A stretch of DNA of 64,000 bases from Plasmopara viticola (GCA_001695595.3 MBPM02000010.1:1426001-1490000); one strand, 5' to 3'. Shown: positions 40,560 through 52,769, counted from the stretch's first letter. Notes: a model not told the origin generated them from the sequence alone. Numbers and translations: made by a program.

Positions 40560-42164
40560 ACCGCTAAGATAAAGGCCGTCGACCTCAATGAGCCATAAAG
40601 CCTAAAAAAGGGTGGCTTGGTCTTGCTTTTTAGTTGCAAAGTGACAAGACTACTGTTTGATATTTTAAATAATGATTTAGAATCGGTCTGAAAAGCCCAA
40701 CAACTTGGGGCTTATAAAGAGTCAAGTAAAGCCTGTAAAAGACGCCGCTCTCTTCTTGACGAATCCAGACAGCCGTTCAGTACTTTATAGAATTGTTGGA
40801 TCTCAGCATCTACAAAGCACTGCTGCAAGCAGTCATCAGTGTCAAGATCGAGTTGAAGTCCTTGAGCTTGGCAAAACAAAGATGCCAAAACGAACAAGTC
40901 GATATGTGTAAGAAGCCTTTATCTTTAAAAAGTCTGATCTCGTCAAGTTCAAAGCTTACCGGTTAGGGGATAATCCAATCATGCTCTATACTCATCAAAC
41001 GGTGCTGCGAACCGCAACACAGCTGTCTCGCCTCTCTTAAAATCCGGCCAGGTTCCTCTCCTTCTTGCGAAAAATAAGAATGAAGTCAAGCATACACCAA
41101 GAAGTATATAAAAACTGTCACAGCTGAGACCTTTTCTTCTATTTTTTCTGTGGCATATATGCGCGGAATGACATGTGCATTAATTTGCCAAGGACCCGAG
41201 AAGCGCTTACTTCAATATCTAGACAAAAAATCGGCGGTATGGTTAAAAGCGTGGCTACATTGGCTCTCATCGAAGCTGTGTGACTATACGAAACGCTGAT
41301 CAAAGTGACCCGTGCTTCCTTATGATAAACATTTTAGATATCCCTTCCCCGATGAGATTCGCAATGAAAGATGACTTGGCGGACAGTCATCTCGCTCGAG
41401 AGAAGACGTTTGGTTTCACCCACTTAGGCTGTATAATTGGGTCTGCACATTTATGCGCAGGTGCAAAGCGTGCGAGCGGGTGAATATCTTGCAGTGTGAG
41501 GTAACAGTAGTTGCAGGGTTTCGTGCTAGTCACCAGTATGGATACTTCGCTCGGCTTCCAAGGACTCGACAGAATGCACCATTATTGCGTGTTGTTGACT
41601 AGTTAGACAGAATTGCTTGACTAGACGCTGTATCGAACACGGTGACGGGAGCTTTAATACACCCGATTCTTTTCTGGACCGTTTCTTTCGACAACATGGA
41701 CTCCCTATCATAATCGCCTTAGACTGAGGCCTTTTAATATACGATCTCTTTGGTATTTTCTTTCGTATGTGCTAAACACATGATCTGACAAGTCTACAGC
41801 AAAAATTTCGCAAGCTGACGATTATAATGAGCGAATGAAGCACGTCGTTGAAGACATGTTACGCAATATACACCAAAGCGTCGGAATAGCATGCTCTTAC
41901 TCGTTAGGTTTGTATTGAAATATAACAGTCATACCTCGACAGCCTACACGTTGTATTCTGTGGACACCCTCACAGTATGTAAGGGCCACCACATTGTGAT
42001 TCTATATTTGATGGACAACAATTGACAATCGGCTTTTAAATCAGCCCTTCCACAGTTGGTTGGATGCATTGTGTCGAAGAGACGTAGCGTCTTAAGACAC
42101 ATACGGGACTGGACAGCTAAAAGCCGAGACATTTGAAAGGAATGCAGGAAAGGAAAAACAAATT
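40560..42164. other. Gene-free stretch
   Basis: Short frames only; no motif recognised. Probably the 3' part of decayed gypsy DNA. Confidence 0.35.
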
Positions 42165-42177
42165 ATACTTTAATTGA

Positions 42178-42505
42178 TTTACGGAAAAGGTTGGGGTGAC
42201 GCCCTCCTTCCAAGCGCGGGGGCTAAATGCTCGCGCGCTTCGGGCAGGTGCTCTCGGGCATCTGCAGGTCTCTAACGAGTCTCACCCTCGACGCGACGGT
42301 CTCCAGCACCAGAGCGCCACCTGGGCTCTTACCAAGTCAGAGATAAAAGAAAATGATGGAAGACCCTCACGACCTCGGTGCTGGCTGCACTGCCCGCCAA
42401 ACGAGACTCGACGTATGCGGACACCACTCTATGCCGTGGACTAGCCAGACTGAGCCTAGCACGTGCATACTTTGGCAACGCGATAACGTAATACAATACA
42501 ATACA
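42178..42505 (+). mobile_element. SINE-like element, copy 1 (full length)
   Basis: A 328-bp unit starts near cggaaaaggttggggtgacg and ends in an ATACA repeat tail (cgtaatacaatacaatac). It is flanked on both sides by the identical 13 bp atactttaattga (42165-42177 and 42506-42518). The tail and target-site duplication show insertion by target-primed reverse transcription, as for SINEs. An internal acgagtctcacc resembles a Pol III B box, but the A box is not clear. It encodes no protein of its own. Confidence 0.75.
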
Positions 42506-42518
42506 ATACTTTAATTGA

Positions 42519-44046
42519 AGAAAAACTAAGCTACAAAATGGCTTATTGGACCGTTTTAGGTCGTAGTATACTCTTAAAATGCGCACACTAATTTTATGTG
42601 CGATCGTCGACGCGCGGACGCGTTGGCGTACCAACGTGACATTACCACCAATCAATTAACAACTTGAGCGGGAAGGATCGCATTTCTTGTCCTGCTACAA
42701 ACATTAAGTCAAGTATTTGCAGCGTCTGATAACAGTTCTCGAAAGGATATGAGCTCATATAGCGTGAGTATCTGACCTTTGTTTTACAATAAGTGCCATT
42801 TTAATACAGAAAGTGAGGATTACAAGAAAGAATTTTGGAGGAAAACCCGCTTGTTAAATGCTTATAAAACCTAAGTTGGAATGCCAGATTGAGGAGACGG
42901 TGCTGTTTAAAAAGTGACTGCAAGATTAATGCGTGATGATTGCTTTGAGTTTTCCAGGCTGCTTCGTCACAAATTGACGACGTAGGCCTTTCCGTGCAAT
43001 ATGTTCAGCCAGCAATGATGTGCTTGGTGTCATTCGACATATTTTGAAATAATTTCCAAGCACCCATTGATTAAACAGTAAGATGAGAACCTAGCAAAGA
43101 CTTGTACGGTAGAGTCGACATTGCTTTGCCTAAGGTTATGCAGCACACGAACGCGTAGAGCTATTCCACTGCACTCTTCATCGAAAATTTTATCCGCCGC
43201 TCTCCTAGATTCTACCATAATCTTAGTCTGAACGATTGGGAGTCTGCATACTTTGTTACTTTGACTTATCATCTTCTTTGCTTAGTTTGTTGTCCAAACA
43301 ACTTGACGGTCTTGCGCATAATCAAAATGCCGAAGCCAGCATCTGCCGACACTCCACACGGACCAAGACACAACAGGCGAATGATTGCCATTAGATTTGT
43401 GTACCGATGTTGATAGTCGCTTTCTGTCGCTTTTTGGGAGTGAGTGTCCGTAAAATTGCCCCTGTGGCTTTCTTGTCGAATTAAGCATCGACGTCGAAGT
43501 CTAATATGTACGCTTGGCGGAGAATTACACGTTCCTGCGCTTTGCTTTGCATCATACACGCCGAATAAAAAAAGGTTCCGTAGTATGGCGACATCTATAT
43601 GATGATAGTGTGAAATTACGTATCATGGAGGGCGGTCTCACAGGTTTCAAATTGGGCCAAGCCATCACGACAAAAAAATAGCAGCGGCTTCGCAGATGGA
43701 GATCTCACATCGGAAGAGATGATTATTTCAATCGACACGCGCCTGAGTCCATTCTTGTCTGCAGTCGCGCTTTACTGGATTGTAATTGCAGCTATCTATT
43801 GAAGCTTGAGTTGCATTCGCAAGCTATTGACGATTTGTGAAATGTATTTTGCAAAGTTTCTAATACAATAGCGATTTTAGAAAGCGCCTCCACTTCTGAC
43901 CAGCAAATTAGTGAGATGTTACGATTTAAAATGCAGTACTCTTTGCTGTTGTAAAACTCAGTCGATGTTCCATCGTGCCACGGCGCCTGAATGCAGCAAT
44001 TCATTTCAAGGCACTCGCAGCTAGGTTACTTTGTCGCGAGTTGTCC
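42519..44046. other. Spacer downstream of the START-like gene
   Basis: Minus-strand frames at 43559-43269 and 43272-43030 are open for 96 and 80 codons, but I recognise no family and no signal peptide. Nothing else is supported. Confidence 0.35.
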
Positions 44047-45332
44047 TTACGTTATGAAGCTGGCTAGATCCGCTCTGCCTGTTTCTATTAACATTTTTAT
44101 TTGGAGCATATGAAGATTCTTTCTCATCTTCGCTGCAATTGCCTCAAGAGCTTGATCACGAACTTGATCAATGTGTTCGTCATTAATGAAAGTGCAATCA
44201 TTCGCTTTTACGGCACTTAAGCTATAGTTGATGCGAATGACAGATCCTTGCGAGATTGAAGGTGCTAAGTGTATTGCAGCCATCCATAGATTTTCTCGAA
44301 ACATTATTTTATCACTTTCGTGAAACGAAATGGCAGCCCAGACAAATAATTCACAGTTCTTTTCCTCGTGTCTCCGCGAAAATCCGATACCATCCGGATA
44401 TTTAGCCTTTATCGAATCTCCACGATCTGTTACAAGCTCTCTTTCCACATCTGTATACAACTTTGTAAACGTGCAAAAACTATATCAAAGACAGGAAATA
44501 ATTTCTTCCATAATAAGTCATTTCAAAAACACGCAGCTTACTTTACTCTTTAAGCTTGGAAGAAAAGAATCCGGCACGAAAATACATTTCGAAAGCATTT
44601 CTTTTGCTATAATCAAGCTGCAATCAAGTGGCGTTTCTAATGTCAACAGTTTAATTGGACCAATTTTCGGGTCCAATTTGACGTTGTAGTGGCAAGTGAG
44701 TGCTGGTACCGATGCTGCAGCTCCCGTGAACACCTTAATTATCGCCTTAGCTTCAGCATATATCTTGTCCATACGTGTCATAATATCTGTTCGAACAGCC
44801 ACATGATCATTTGGCAGCAGCGCCGGGGTAAAATCCTCTACACTCGAGGATGTAGATTTCAGAAATGTTGATCTCGTCGACGACACTGTCTTTTAACAAT
44901 AGAGCATAAAATAAGCCAACAGATGGCCAAAATTCTTTTTACTCTCACCTCTATTGGCTGCACGTCATCCAGCGCCGAATCCAGACTGTCGGATTGCTCT
45001 TTCTTAGTCTTTTGAAACGACATGTCGAGATGTACATCCACATCCTGCTGCTCCTGCATCTGTAGGGTGGTACGACTCACTCTAGAGCCTTTGGTGATGC
45101 CGTTACTCTGCCTTAATCGTGAAAAATACATTTTTATTCGTTGCGATTGCATTTGCAGTTGCGATAGCTTAGTCCTCTGGTGCTGACGCTGTTGACAGGT
45201 CCAGTCGTGATTCTGCTCCAAGCGACTGCGATTGACAATCATTGAGTCCCACAGCGTGTGGGTCTCACCGCGAGTCTCCGACAGAATTGGAACCTCATCA
45301 CTTTTATCAAGAATGACGAATACCTCCTGCAT
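44047..45332 (-). CDS. Divergent START-like/bZIP-family protein, 3 exons
   Basis: Exons on the minus strand are 45332-44949, 44889-44542 and 44460-44047, joined in phase 0, giving 381 aa. Introns are 59 nt (gtgaga...taaaag) and 81 nt (gtaagc...caaag). The first in-frame ATG after a TAA is at 45332. Exon 1 has a Gln/Arg-rich helix (RSRLEQNHDWTCQQRQHQRT), which could be a degenerate bZIP/coiled coil, then an acidic linker. Exons 2-3 follow the START-like layout of the intact gene at 17.6 kb (MDKIYAEAKAI; a TPLDCSLIIAKEM block; ELFVWAAISFHESDK; DQALEAIAAKMRKNLHMLQI). The function is unknown; a nuclear regulatory or lipid-binding role is only inferred. The intron-2 acceptor was chosen to keep frame. 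The alternative gatatag, 19 nt earlier, would shift the frame. No internal stops, so it is probably functional. Confidence 0.7.
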
Positions 45333-45369
45333 TGATCCTGCCGATCGGCGGTCTTACGAAGCTACACAC

Positions 45370-45380
45370 AACAATGACAG
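45370..45380 (-). promoter_or_regulatory. Weak initiator-like site of the START-like gene
   Basis: On the minus strand tgtcattgttg resembles the oomycete INR (YCAYTYY) with one mismatch. It lies ~40 nt upstream of the ATG at 45332. Confidence 0.3.
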
Positions 45381-45503
45381 CAGATCGGCTACTTATTTTC
45401 TACATACCTCTACAACTTAGTACAAGATATTTTCCTAATTGAATAATTATTATCATTTTCGTCTGTTAAGGATTTTAATCATTCGGGCTTGTATAACTAC
45501 GTA

Positions 45504-45822
45504 TTTGTATTGTATTACGTTATCGCGTTGCCAATTTATGCACGTGTTAGGCTCAGTCTGGCTAGTCCACGGCATAGAGTGGTGTCCGCATACGTCGGAT
45601 CTCGTTCGGCGGGCAGTGCAGCCAGCACCGAGGTCGTGAGGGTCTTCCATTATTTTGTTTAGCTCTGACATGGTAAGAGCCCAGGTGGCGCCCTGGTGCT
45701 GGAGACCGTCGCGTCGAGGGTGAGACTCGTTAGAGACCTGCAGATGCCCGAGAGCACCTGCCCGAAGCGCGCGAGCATTAAGCCCTCGCGCTTGGAAGGA
45801 GGGCGTCACCCCAACCTTTTCC
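45504..45822 (-). mobile_element. SINE-like element, copy 2
   Basis: Nearly identical to copy 1 on the opposite strand, from ggaaaaggttggggtgacgc to cgtaatacaatacaaatac. The 123-codon frame across it is conserved among copies only because the repeats are similar. Its 3' end lies ~170 bp upstream of the ATG at 45332. Confidence 0.75.
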
Positions 45823-45871
45823 AAGCTTTGAGACGGAAGTTGTGTAATAAAATCTCGTTAAAAATATCTGA

Positions 45872-46194
45872 TGTAATGTAATGTATTACGTTATCGCGTT
45901 GCCAAGTTATGCACGTGTTAGGCTCAGTCTGGCTAGTCCACGACATAGAGTGGTGTCCGCATACGTCGGATCTAGTTCGGCGGGCAGTGCAGCCAGCACC
46001 GAGGTCGTGAGGGTCTTCCATTATTTTGTTTAGCTCTGACATGGTAAGAGCCCAGGTGGCGCCCTGGTGCTGGAGACCGTCGCGTCGCGGGTGAGACTCG
46101 TTAGAGACCTGCAGATGCCCGAGAGCACCTGTCCCAAGCGCGCGAGCATTGAGCCCCCGCGCTTGGAAGGAGGGCGTCACCCCAACCTTTTCCG
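45872..46194 (-). mobile_element. SINE-like element, copy 3
   Basis: Same orientation as copy 2, separated by about 50 bp of unique DNA. Its 3' tail is ATTAC-type (cgtaatacattacattac). It begins cggaaaaggttggggtgacg, as in copy 1. Confidence 0.75.
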
Positions 46195-46210
46195 AAGCTA
46201 TAACTATGTA

Positions 46211-47840
46211 AGAAAATTGAAATTGTATTTAGTTGGTCATGCTGTGGCGAAATTTTCACAAATACTGATGCCGCAAGACGTGAAACCAAATGAACACAAT
46301 CCAGCTTACAAAAGTGTCATCGTTTGTTTTGTTTTGAATGCCATGAAAATTTTTGCCAACTACAATTAAAATGTGTGCGTGCGTTCGTATTGCCCTTCGA
46401 TGTGACACAAGTGCAAGACAATTTTTCATGGGAATGTTACATAAAAAATGTTCAAGATTGAAAGTATACGTGGTAGACTGAGAAGTGGATATACTTAAGT
46501 CTTTTGAAGCCAGTCACAAAACATATGAGTGGCTAGGCATTTAGTTCGGATTGATAGAATAAAAGGAGGTTGCTTTGCAAAGACTTAAAGCTCAATACCA
46601 GTCGCTTGAGACGGTAACCTTTTTTCATACTAATTTAAGACTAAGTAACGAGCGGACCGTCATACTGGTTAGATGAGACCCAGCGGCTCTGGTCGTAAAT
46701 TGTAACACGACAATATTGATTTTTATAAAACTTAAATTTAAGGCGCGATTGTAAGCAAAGTTGCTTAAAAAACCCTTAACTCCGATGTGCTCAAAGCTGC
46801 GCGACTTTGTAGCTCCAATTCGCCCAAATCAAATGCGAATCAGGCGACTTAGACCAAGCTCTTTGCCTTTACATGTCCTGCTCTACCTCGTATCATTCTT
46901 AGATTGGACTGAAATGTGCAGCCCCAGTTAGTCGTATAATGGGCTTAATTCATGATTGACCTACTTATGATCTTATCCAAATTTATAAACTTAATTCCTT
47001 ATTATACTAAGTAGATGAAAGAATGTAATGTTTTTTTTCTTATGTAATCGCTGTATCTACATAAAAGAAAGACCCCACCACAAAAGGATACAATTGCGTA
47101 TTGTTGGGGAGACGAAATTCGGGAGAATTTAAATATTTACCTGGTCAAAGCAGTATTGCTTGGCGCGCCGATACGGTGGCTATTTCACGTGTGCGCTCCA
47201 CTGGGGGTCGCGCAAGCTGTCGGCCGTAAATAACGCTTGGCATATGCGCCTTCGGACTATTCACAATTGTCGTACAATGGTAAGGATTAAGTCTGTACGC
47301 GTGAAATTTTGGGTAGGACCGTAGAGAAGTAGGTTAGCGTAAAGGGGCAACTCAACTCAGTATTTGCCAGGTACTTCCACATTGTCCGACTCAAGTAAAG
47401 TGATATTTCAAACTACACAGTATCGACGAGCTAACATAAAGGGAGAGCGAATACTGTTCAAAGCAATTATTATGCTAGAAATGGACGGTGAAAAATTTAG
47501 TGAAGGGTTGAATTAAATTTGAATATAGCATGTGAATTAGGTAAGATCTTGAAACCAATGAAAAATTGACATCAGATATCGGGAAGGAGGCGATGTGCGA
47601 CTCATATTTTTTTGAAGTTAAAATAAGGATCAGATACCCGTATTTACCCTTCCGTTGAGCACAAAGCTACAGCACCATCTGGTACCAATTAAAAGAATTT
47701 CGCGCTTAAGTCGTTTCGCCTGATTCTCTCTGCGAAAGAAATAGTGTATCATTTGTCTAAGGGCATTCTAGACGAGCTATGTATCTCGACGACCCATTGG
47801 GCGTAAAATATGATTGCACAAGCACCCTTCGCGATCGATG
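46211..47840. other. Gene-free stretch
   Basis: No frame over 60 codons with a recognisable motif. Probably decayed gypsy DNA upstream of the relic at 47.85 kb. Confidence 0.35.
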
Positions 47841-47849
47841 CGTGTCTAA

Positions 47850-48060
47850 AAATGTTTTCTAGCTATGACAACACTGCTTTAGATCGTCTATATAGAGCAT
47901 GCAATCTCTTCCACTTCGATGACGCCAGCGCTTATGGTATTTGCCTCACACAAGCTGTTGACGCGCACGGTTAGCGTTGAGATCTTTATAGGAAAAAAGC
48001 AAGCACTTCTTGCCTTGGGTCAATGAGGTAGAGCTTAATATTATGTTTGCCTTGTTACAG
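47850..48060 (+). pseudogene. Probable Ty3/gypsy RNase H fragment
   Basis: The frame reads KMFSSYDNTALDRL, then FHFDDASAYGICLTQAVD, resembling the RNase H start ('DAS-x-GIG...Q'). The DNA parallels 38580-38760. A TAG ends the frame. Confidence 0.4.
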
Positions 48061-48542
48061 ACATAGCAATAAAAAGTAGTTCTTGCCGTGTTGAATTTCT
48101 TTTGGTAAACACAAAAATTAGCGTGTAGTACCTCGGTTGAGGCGGCGTTCCCCATCTGAATTGAGCTGAAATGCCAGCTGATAGAAGACATCTGGACACT
48201 CAGCTACGTGAACCGCGTAGAATCACGTTTCTTTGCAAACCTTTAGGAAAAATAAATTATGTGGGCTTTGTCCAAAGACTAAGGTCTCTTCTGATTAGGA
48301 TGGCTAGTAATCCATTTTTAAAAGAGGTTGCGGCTAACAGTTAGATGCATAAATTTTACACGGGGACCTCAGAAGAAGATATTTGTGCCCACCTGACCCC
48401 TTCTGAAAAAGCTGGGTAAGCTGCATTGTATACTAATTCCGAAAGTCATATAGCGCGAATAAAAGAAGGCTCACAGAGCCAAGCTATTCAAGCCGTAAAA
48501 TCCCCTTATATACCTACGATGCTGCGGCCTTTATCTAAGAAC

Positions 48543-49010
48543 CAATGCGATGTTATTGACGCATTCATTGCTCAAGGCACGAGACGAAAATAGTTCGAGA
48601 GAACGAGTCTTTTTATCACGATGAGGCTCTGTATTGACATGACAAATTGCAAGTGGCGCAGCGTAGGTGCTTATGGCAAGATGAATGAGGCCACTATCTT
48701 GGCACAGAGCCCGGTTCTTGAAAGGATGTGCTGCAAAATAGTATAGCGGGGTGTACATTGTGCATTAAGCTGTATATATTATATTAATTGGCTGACGAAT
48801 ACTATCAACGCTACATGCGATAGAGTGGTGTAACATTAACTGAAGTCAGCACTTTAAGCGTTAGAGTTTGTCATGTATTAAGCACATGTGATTGGGCTGG
48901 CAATGTTTAATTGTCTAGTGACACTGTTCCTCGGGCTTCACAAGGCATATACATAGACGAATTCCGATATATTTTTGTCCATGGCTGTGCAGAGCTTAAA
49001 GCAACAGACA
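48543..49010 (+). pseudogene. Ty3/gypsy reverse-transcriptase relic
   Basis: One frame of ~65 codons, interrupted by a single TAG, reads QCDVIDAFIAQ, then CIDMTNCKWRSVGAYGKMNE and ATILAQSPVLER, closely following the fingers/palm start of gypsy RT ('KxNGKWRIVHAYNKLN'). It continues as ADEYYQRYMR, and the catalytic box survives as EFRYIFVHG in place of YFDDIFVHS. The catalytic aspartates are therefore lost. Confidence 0.75.
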
Positions 49011-51260
49011 TATAAATCCATATTATTCTCTTTCACTTATGTTTCGGATGCATGCACACAAACAAGCATTTTGCTCACGCAGATACGAGCATCTTAAGCT
49101 TAACAAAAATCTTTTTGAGGCCTTATATCGGGAAACACGACCTACCGAAAGATATCGCTAAGATTATGACCAACGTCTTCAATGATCCATAAAGTCTCAA
49201 GAAAGTGCGTTGACATTGCTAGTTTCGTATTATTGTAAGTGCCAAGACCATTGCCCGTTCCTCTTAAAAGAAGTACAGAATGAATTCAAAGAGCCCAACA
49301 CCACGAGGCTTAATGTCAGTTATAGCCAATGACAAATGCCGCTCTTTTCTTACCGGATCCACAATAGCCGATCAGCACGATTCGTGACTTGTTATAACAG
49401 AAAAGCAGTACAAGATCAAGTGACTAATGCTCAATGCATGCTAGTAAGTTTTGCAATGTGAATAGTAGTTGTAAAAATCACACTACATGGGATTTAGACT
49501 TTGTCTTGACAATCCAGCTTGGCTTTGGGCTCAACGCTTATTTTTAGAATCTGGCGAAGAGCGATCTGCGACTCGTATTGGTTCAAGCTGAACTTACGCT
49601 TCCATCAAGCAAACAGCCCCGCTGTACCTGATAGTACTTGCTACCAGCTATCATTAGATCCTCTGTGACTATAGAGGAGTCGGTAAATTGCGAAGTATAT
49701 ATACTTACCAGGTCCTCAGTTAACAAGTCGTTGCTATCTCTTAGCCAATCATGTAGTTAAGCCAAGCAGAATGACCTACCATACAGACGCAATCATCTCA
49801 CCATCCACGCGCAATCATCTTGAGTTCGTATGTTTATGCGCCTTACCATGACGACACTGTTGCGAGTCATGCATTTTGACAGGTGAACTATGACACAGTG
49901 TGCTCACAAAATTAAGGGCATGTTAGACGAGCCGAACGTGCCGACGATTTTTCTGAGCTCCAAGAGGGTTAGACATTTGATTGCATAGCAAATCGAAGCG
50001 ATCTAGAGGTGTTCCTTGATAATTCGAACATTCTGTTGTAGTGTCGCTAACAAAAGGTGCCGCAGTTGTCTGCATCGGCTCCGCCGGCGCGCAAGGCAAA
50101 TGCTTTACTTGCTTAAAATGAGTGTAAAGACCTTAGAGTTAAAAAAAGAAAAATATTTTACTCCGGATCGTAAAGATTGAGCTAGCCTGATCTCCCATTG
50201 GTACAGACTGAGAAATACAGACTGACTTAAATCATTTTGCAGTCTGGCGTAAGAGCACAAAACAAACATTTTATTATAAGGGCGGTGTACTTCTCCTGGA
50301 ATAAGTTAATATGCCCGTTTACGCGACTTCGGATACGCTTATTTTATTTTTCAAATAGTTAGGGTAAGTAAAATTGGTAAACTTTATCGAAGAGTGACAA
50401 ATTGGGCTTCTTATCTCACTAGTGGGATGTTGCAGTTACCGTCTTTATGGCTGGAATGCACCTCGCACGGGCACGGCCCGGACGGAAATGTGTCCATTCG
50501 ATCTTGCTTAAGAAGACCGTAAGAGTACAATGGACGTCAAATATGACTTTTCAACAGAACGGCGTATCGATCAAGGATCATCCAGCCGTGGATCTCCCAA
50601 ATACTGTCGAGCAATGACATCTCCTAGTAAGCGTTAGGTGTCCCTTTTGGATAGAAATAAGGTCTTCAAGCCTCAGAAAGACATCGAAGGTCAACACGGT
50701 CCACTTCCAAAGAGGTCCATTCGAATCTTGTGTGCAAGTATGGCTTGTTGGTGATTGAGGTAGCGATAAAAAATTCAAGTTGTCTTTGTTGGCTCTGAAT
50801 CATCAAGATATTACAATCGATTGTCTACTGTCCGGGAAAGTCAGTCAAACGCAAGGACTCTACAGACACGTTGTCACAATAGGAGCAAGAGTCAATAGTA
50901 GATAGTACCTCATTGAGTCTTGGTGTGAAGTTCCTCGACTTGAATGCGATTAAATCCTAGACCTGAATGAAGATTATGGGCTAATCTCGGATTAGACAAG
51001 ATTGTAGCACCGCGAGCCCTCATTTGAGTGAAGATTAAAGACCTCAAGTGCCACCCGCTTTTTCTCGGGGGTGTTTAATAAGCCATGTGCACAGCTATGC
51101 TCAAAGTAGAAGTACGATTCCGCGGACCTTGAAACAAATTGGTCAATATTTTGGACATTGTAATGTCAGAGATGAATATTGATCGAGACGAGGACAGATA
51201 ACGGACTGTGTAATGACCTGTTAGCCACGGAGCGGTTGTCATACGAAACATTGATCGTGG
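49011..51260. other. Gene-free stretch, likely the rest of the gypsy relic
   Basis: No clear motif; short frames only. Confidence 0.35.
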
Positions 51261-51685
51261 GTGACATGATTAGTACAAAGTCAAGGCAACAGAGAGACTT
51301 GATCACTATGAAGTGGCATTTGTAATACACAGCACGGGCAGCTGACATCGTTGGCTATAAGTCAAAGTAAAATAGGCAAAGCCTCACCACTGTTCCTGGT
51401 TTGGCATGTAAATTACTGAGCGGTGCCTGTTACACTTTACAAGGTGACATGGTTGGTTTCGGGTCAAGGATTAATGGGTTAGGATCTACAGCTAAAATAG
51501 CACGTGAGCCAATGAGCGTTACCTGTATTGCACAGCACTGCCTGCATCTCATGGGTGACATGACTTGCTACAAGTCAAAGTAACCCTACCACTGTAAATA
51601 AGTGATCTCGTCCTACGGAGCGATGCTCAAGTCAGAGTAATCCTACCACTGCAAATAAGTGGTCTCGTCCTACGGAGCGATGCTC
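51261..51685. repeat. Decaying minisatellite
   Basis: A gtgacatg...aagtcaaagta core recurs at about 51261, 51342, 51444 and 51555 (spacing 81-111 bp), with related pieces up to ~51840. Units are diverged from one another. Confidence 0.5.
51572..51685. repeat. 57-bp tandem duplication
   Basis: Two head-to-tail units (51572-51628 and 51629-51685) share ctcgtcctacggagcgatgc and differ at only four positions. Confidence 0.85.
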
Positions 51686-52769
51686 GTAAGGCACAGTACT
51701 CGCTGCATGTCATTATGGGACATGTCTGACGTTGAATTAAGACATATTGAGCGAGACCCTATCGATGGCACATTTTTAACAGAGCGATACTCGCAAGACA
51801 CAGCACTCGCTAAATGTTGGCTGTTTCAATTCGGTACTTTTAAGACGCAGCACCTGCGGCATACTATTAGCGACTTGAGCATAGGCGAGTCCCTACCCTC
51901 CCTACCACTACTTGTAGAGTGTCGAAGTATCATATATAGAGAACAGTACTCAGTGCTTGCCGTAAATATCGTAATTTAGCTTATTATCAAGTGTGCGGCC
52001 CTGCCGTTGCACGTCGATTGGCACGCTATCCACTTGTTAGCGCTCGTAGAAAACAAGATTCGCTACATATAACACAACGTATTGGTCAAGGCATCAATGG
52101 AGCGGCCTTGGCGATGCATACGTAAGCTGCTTGACCGCCCTCGCCGTTTGAGCGACGTGTAATAGTCGTTACGGGTGTTATGCTTTTCGAAAAATCGTCA
52201 ATCGGCACATTTCTCGCTGGGCGGGACCGACAATAAATGAAGATCTCCGCTAGTAGTTAGTGTAAGATACGACACCATAGTTTTGTCGAGACCATTGGTC
52301 TCATCGAGAAGAAGACAAACCTTGAGGAGGGCAGAATGCCTCGTCTTGAGTAGCTAGGGTCTAAGTAGATATTTCACCAGATGACGATAACGCTCGACTG
52401 TATATACTTATAAAGGGGTACACCGGCGCGGTCGAAAGAAAGAGCAGCTTTGACTTTGTCGGTAAATACTTTGGCGAAGGTGAACGAGATGTTCACGGAA
52501 AAGCTCGAGAAAGGAAGTAAGGCTTGACGGTATTGTGAAAATAGCGACTTATAGAAAAATTGAGCCTCCCATTATTATTAAATGAAGCGGTTGTAAAAAA
52601 ACTATTAATCACTTAGCGGATGACAAAAACCTTGGACCATTGGGATCTGTGTTGTCCTCAAGCAAAATGCTCACAGGGTGTGGATTTTCAAGACCTTTTC
52701 ACCTGATAGAAGCGCAGGTCACCGAAATCGACTTGGTTCGAGGTGTCAATGACGGAGCGATGTCCTTTG

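Larger units (their letters stand above)
45492..46210. repeat. Target-site duplication enclosing a SINE dimer
   Basis: tataactacgta (45492-45503) and tataactatgta (46199-46210) match at 11 of 12 bases and enclose copies 2 and 3 together. No other direct repeat flanks each copy separately. Confidence 0.6.

Noticed and set aside
43030..43559. Frames downstream of the START-like gene, considered as RXLR effector
   Set aside because: No signal peptide and no RXLR or dEER motif in proper position.
45453..46180. Two near-identical 123-124-codon frames suggesting a duplicated gene
   Set aside because: They lie entirely within SINE copies 2 and 3, so the similarity is that of the repeat; no domain and no clear start.
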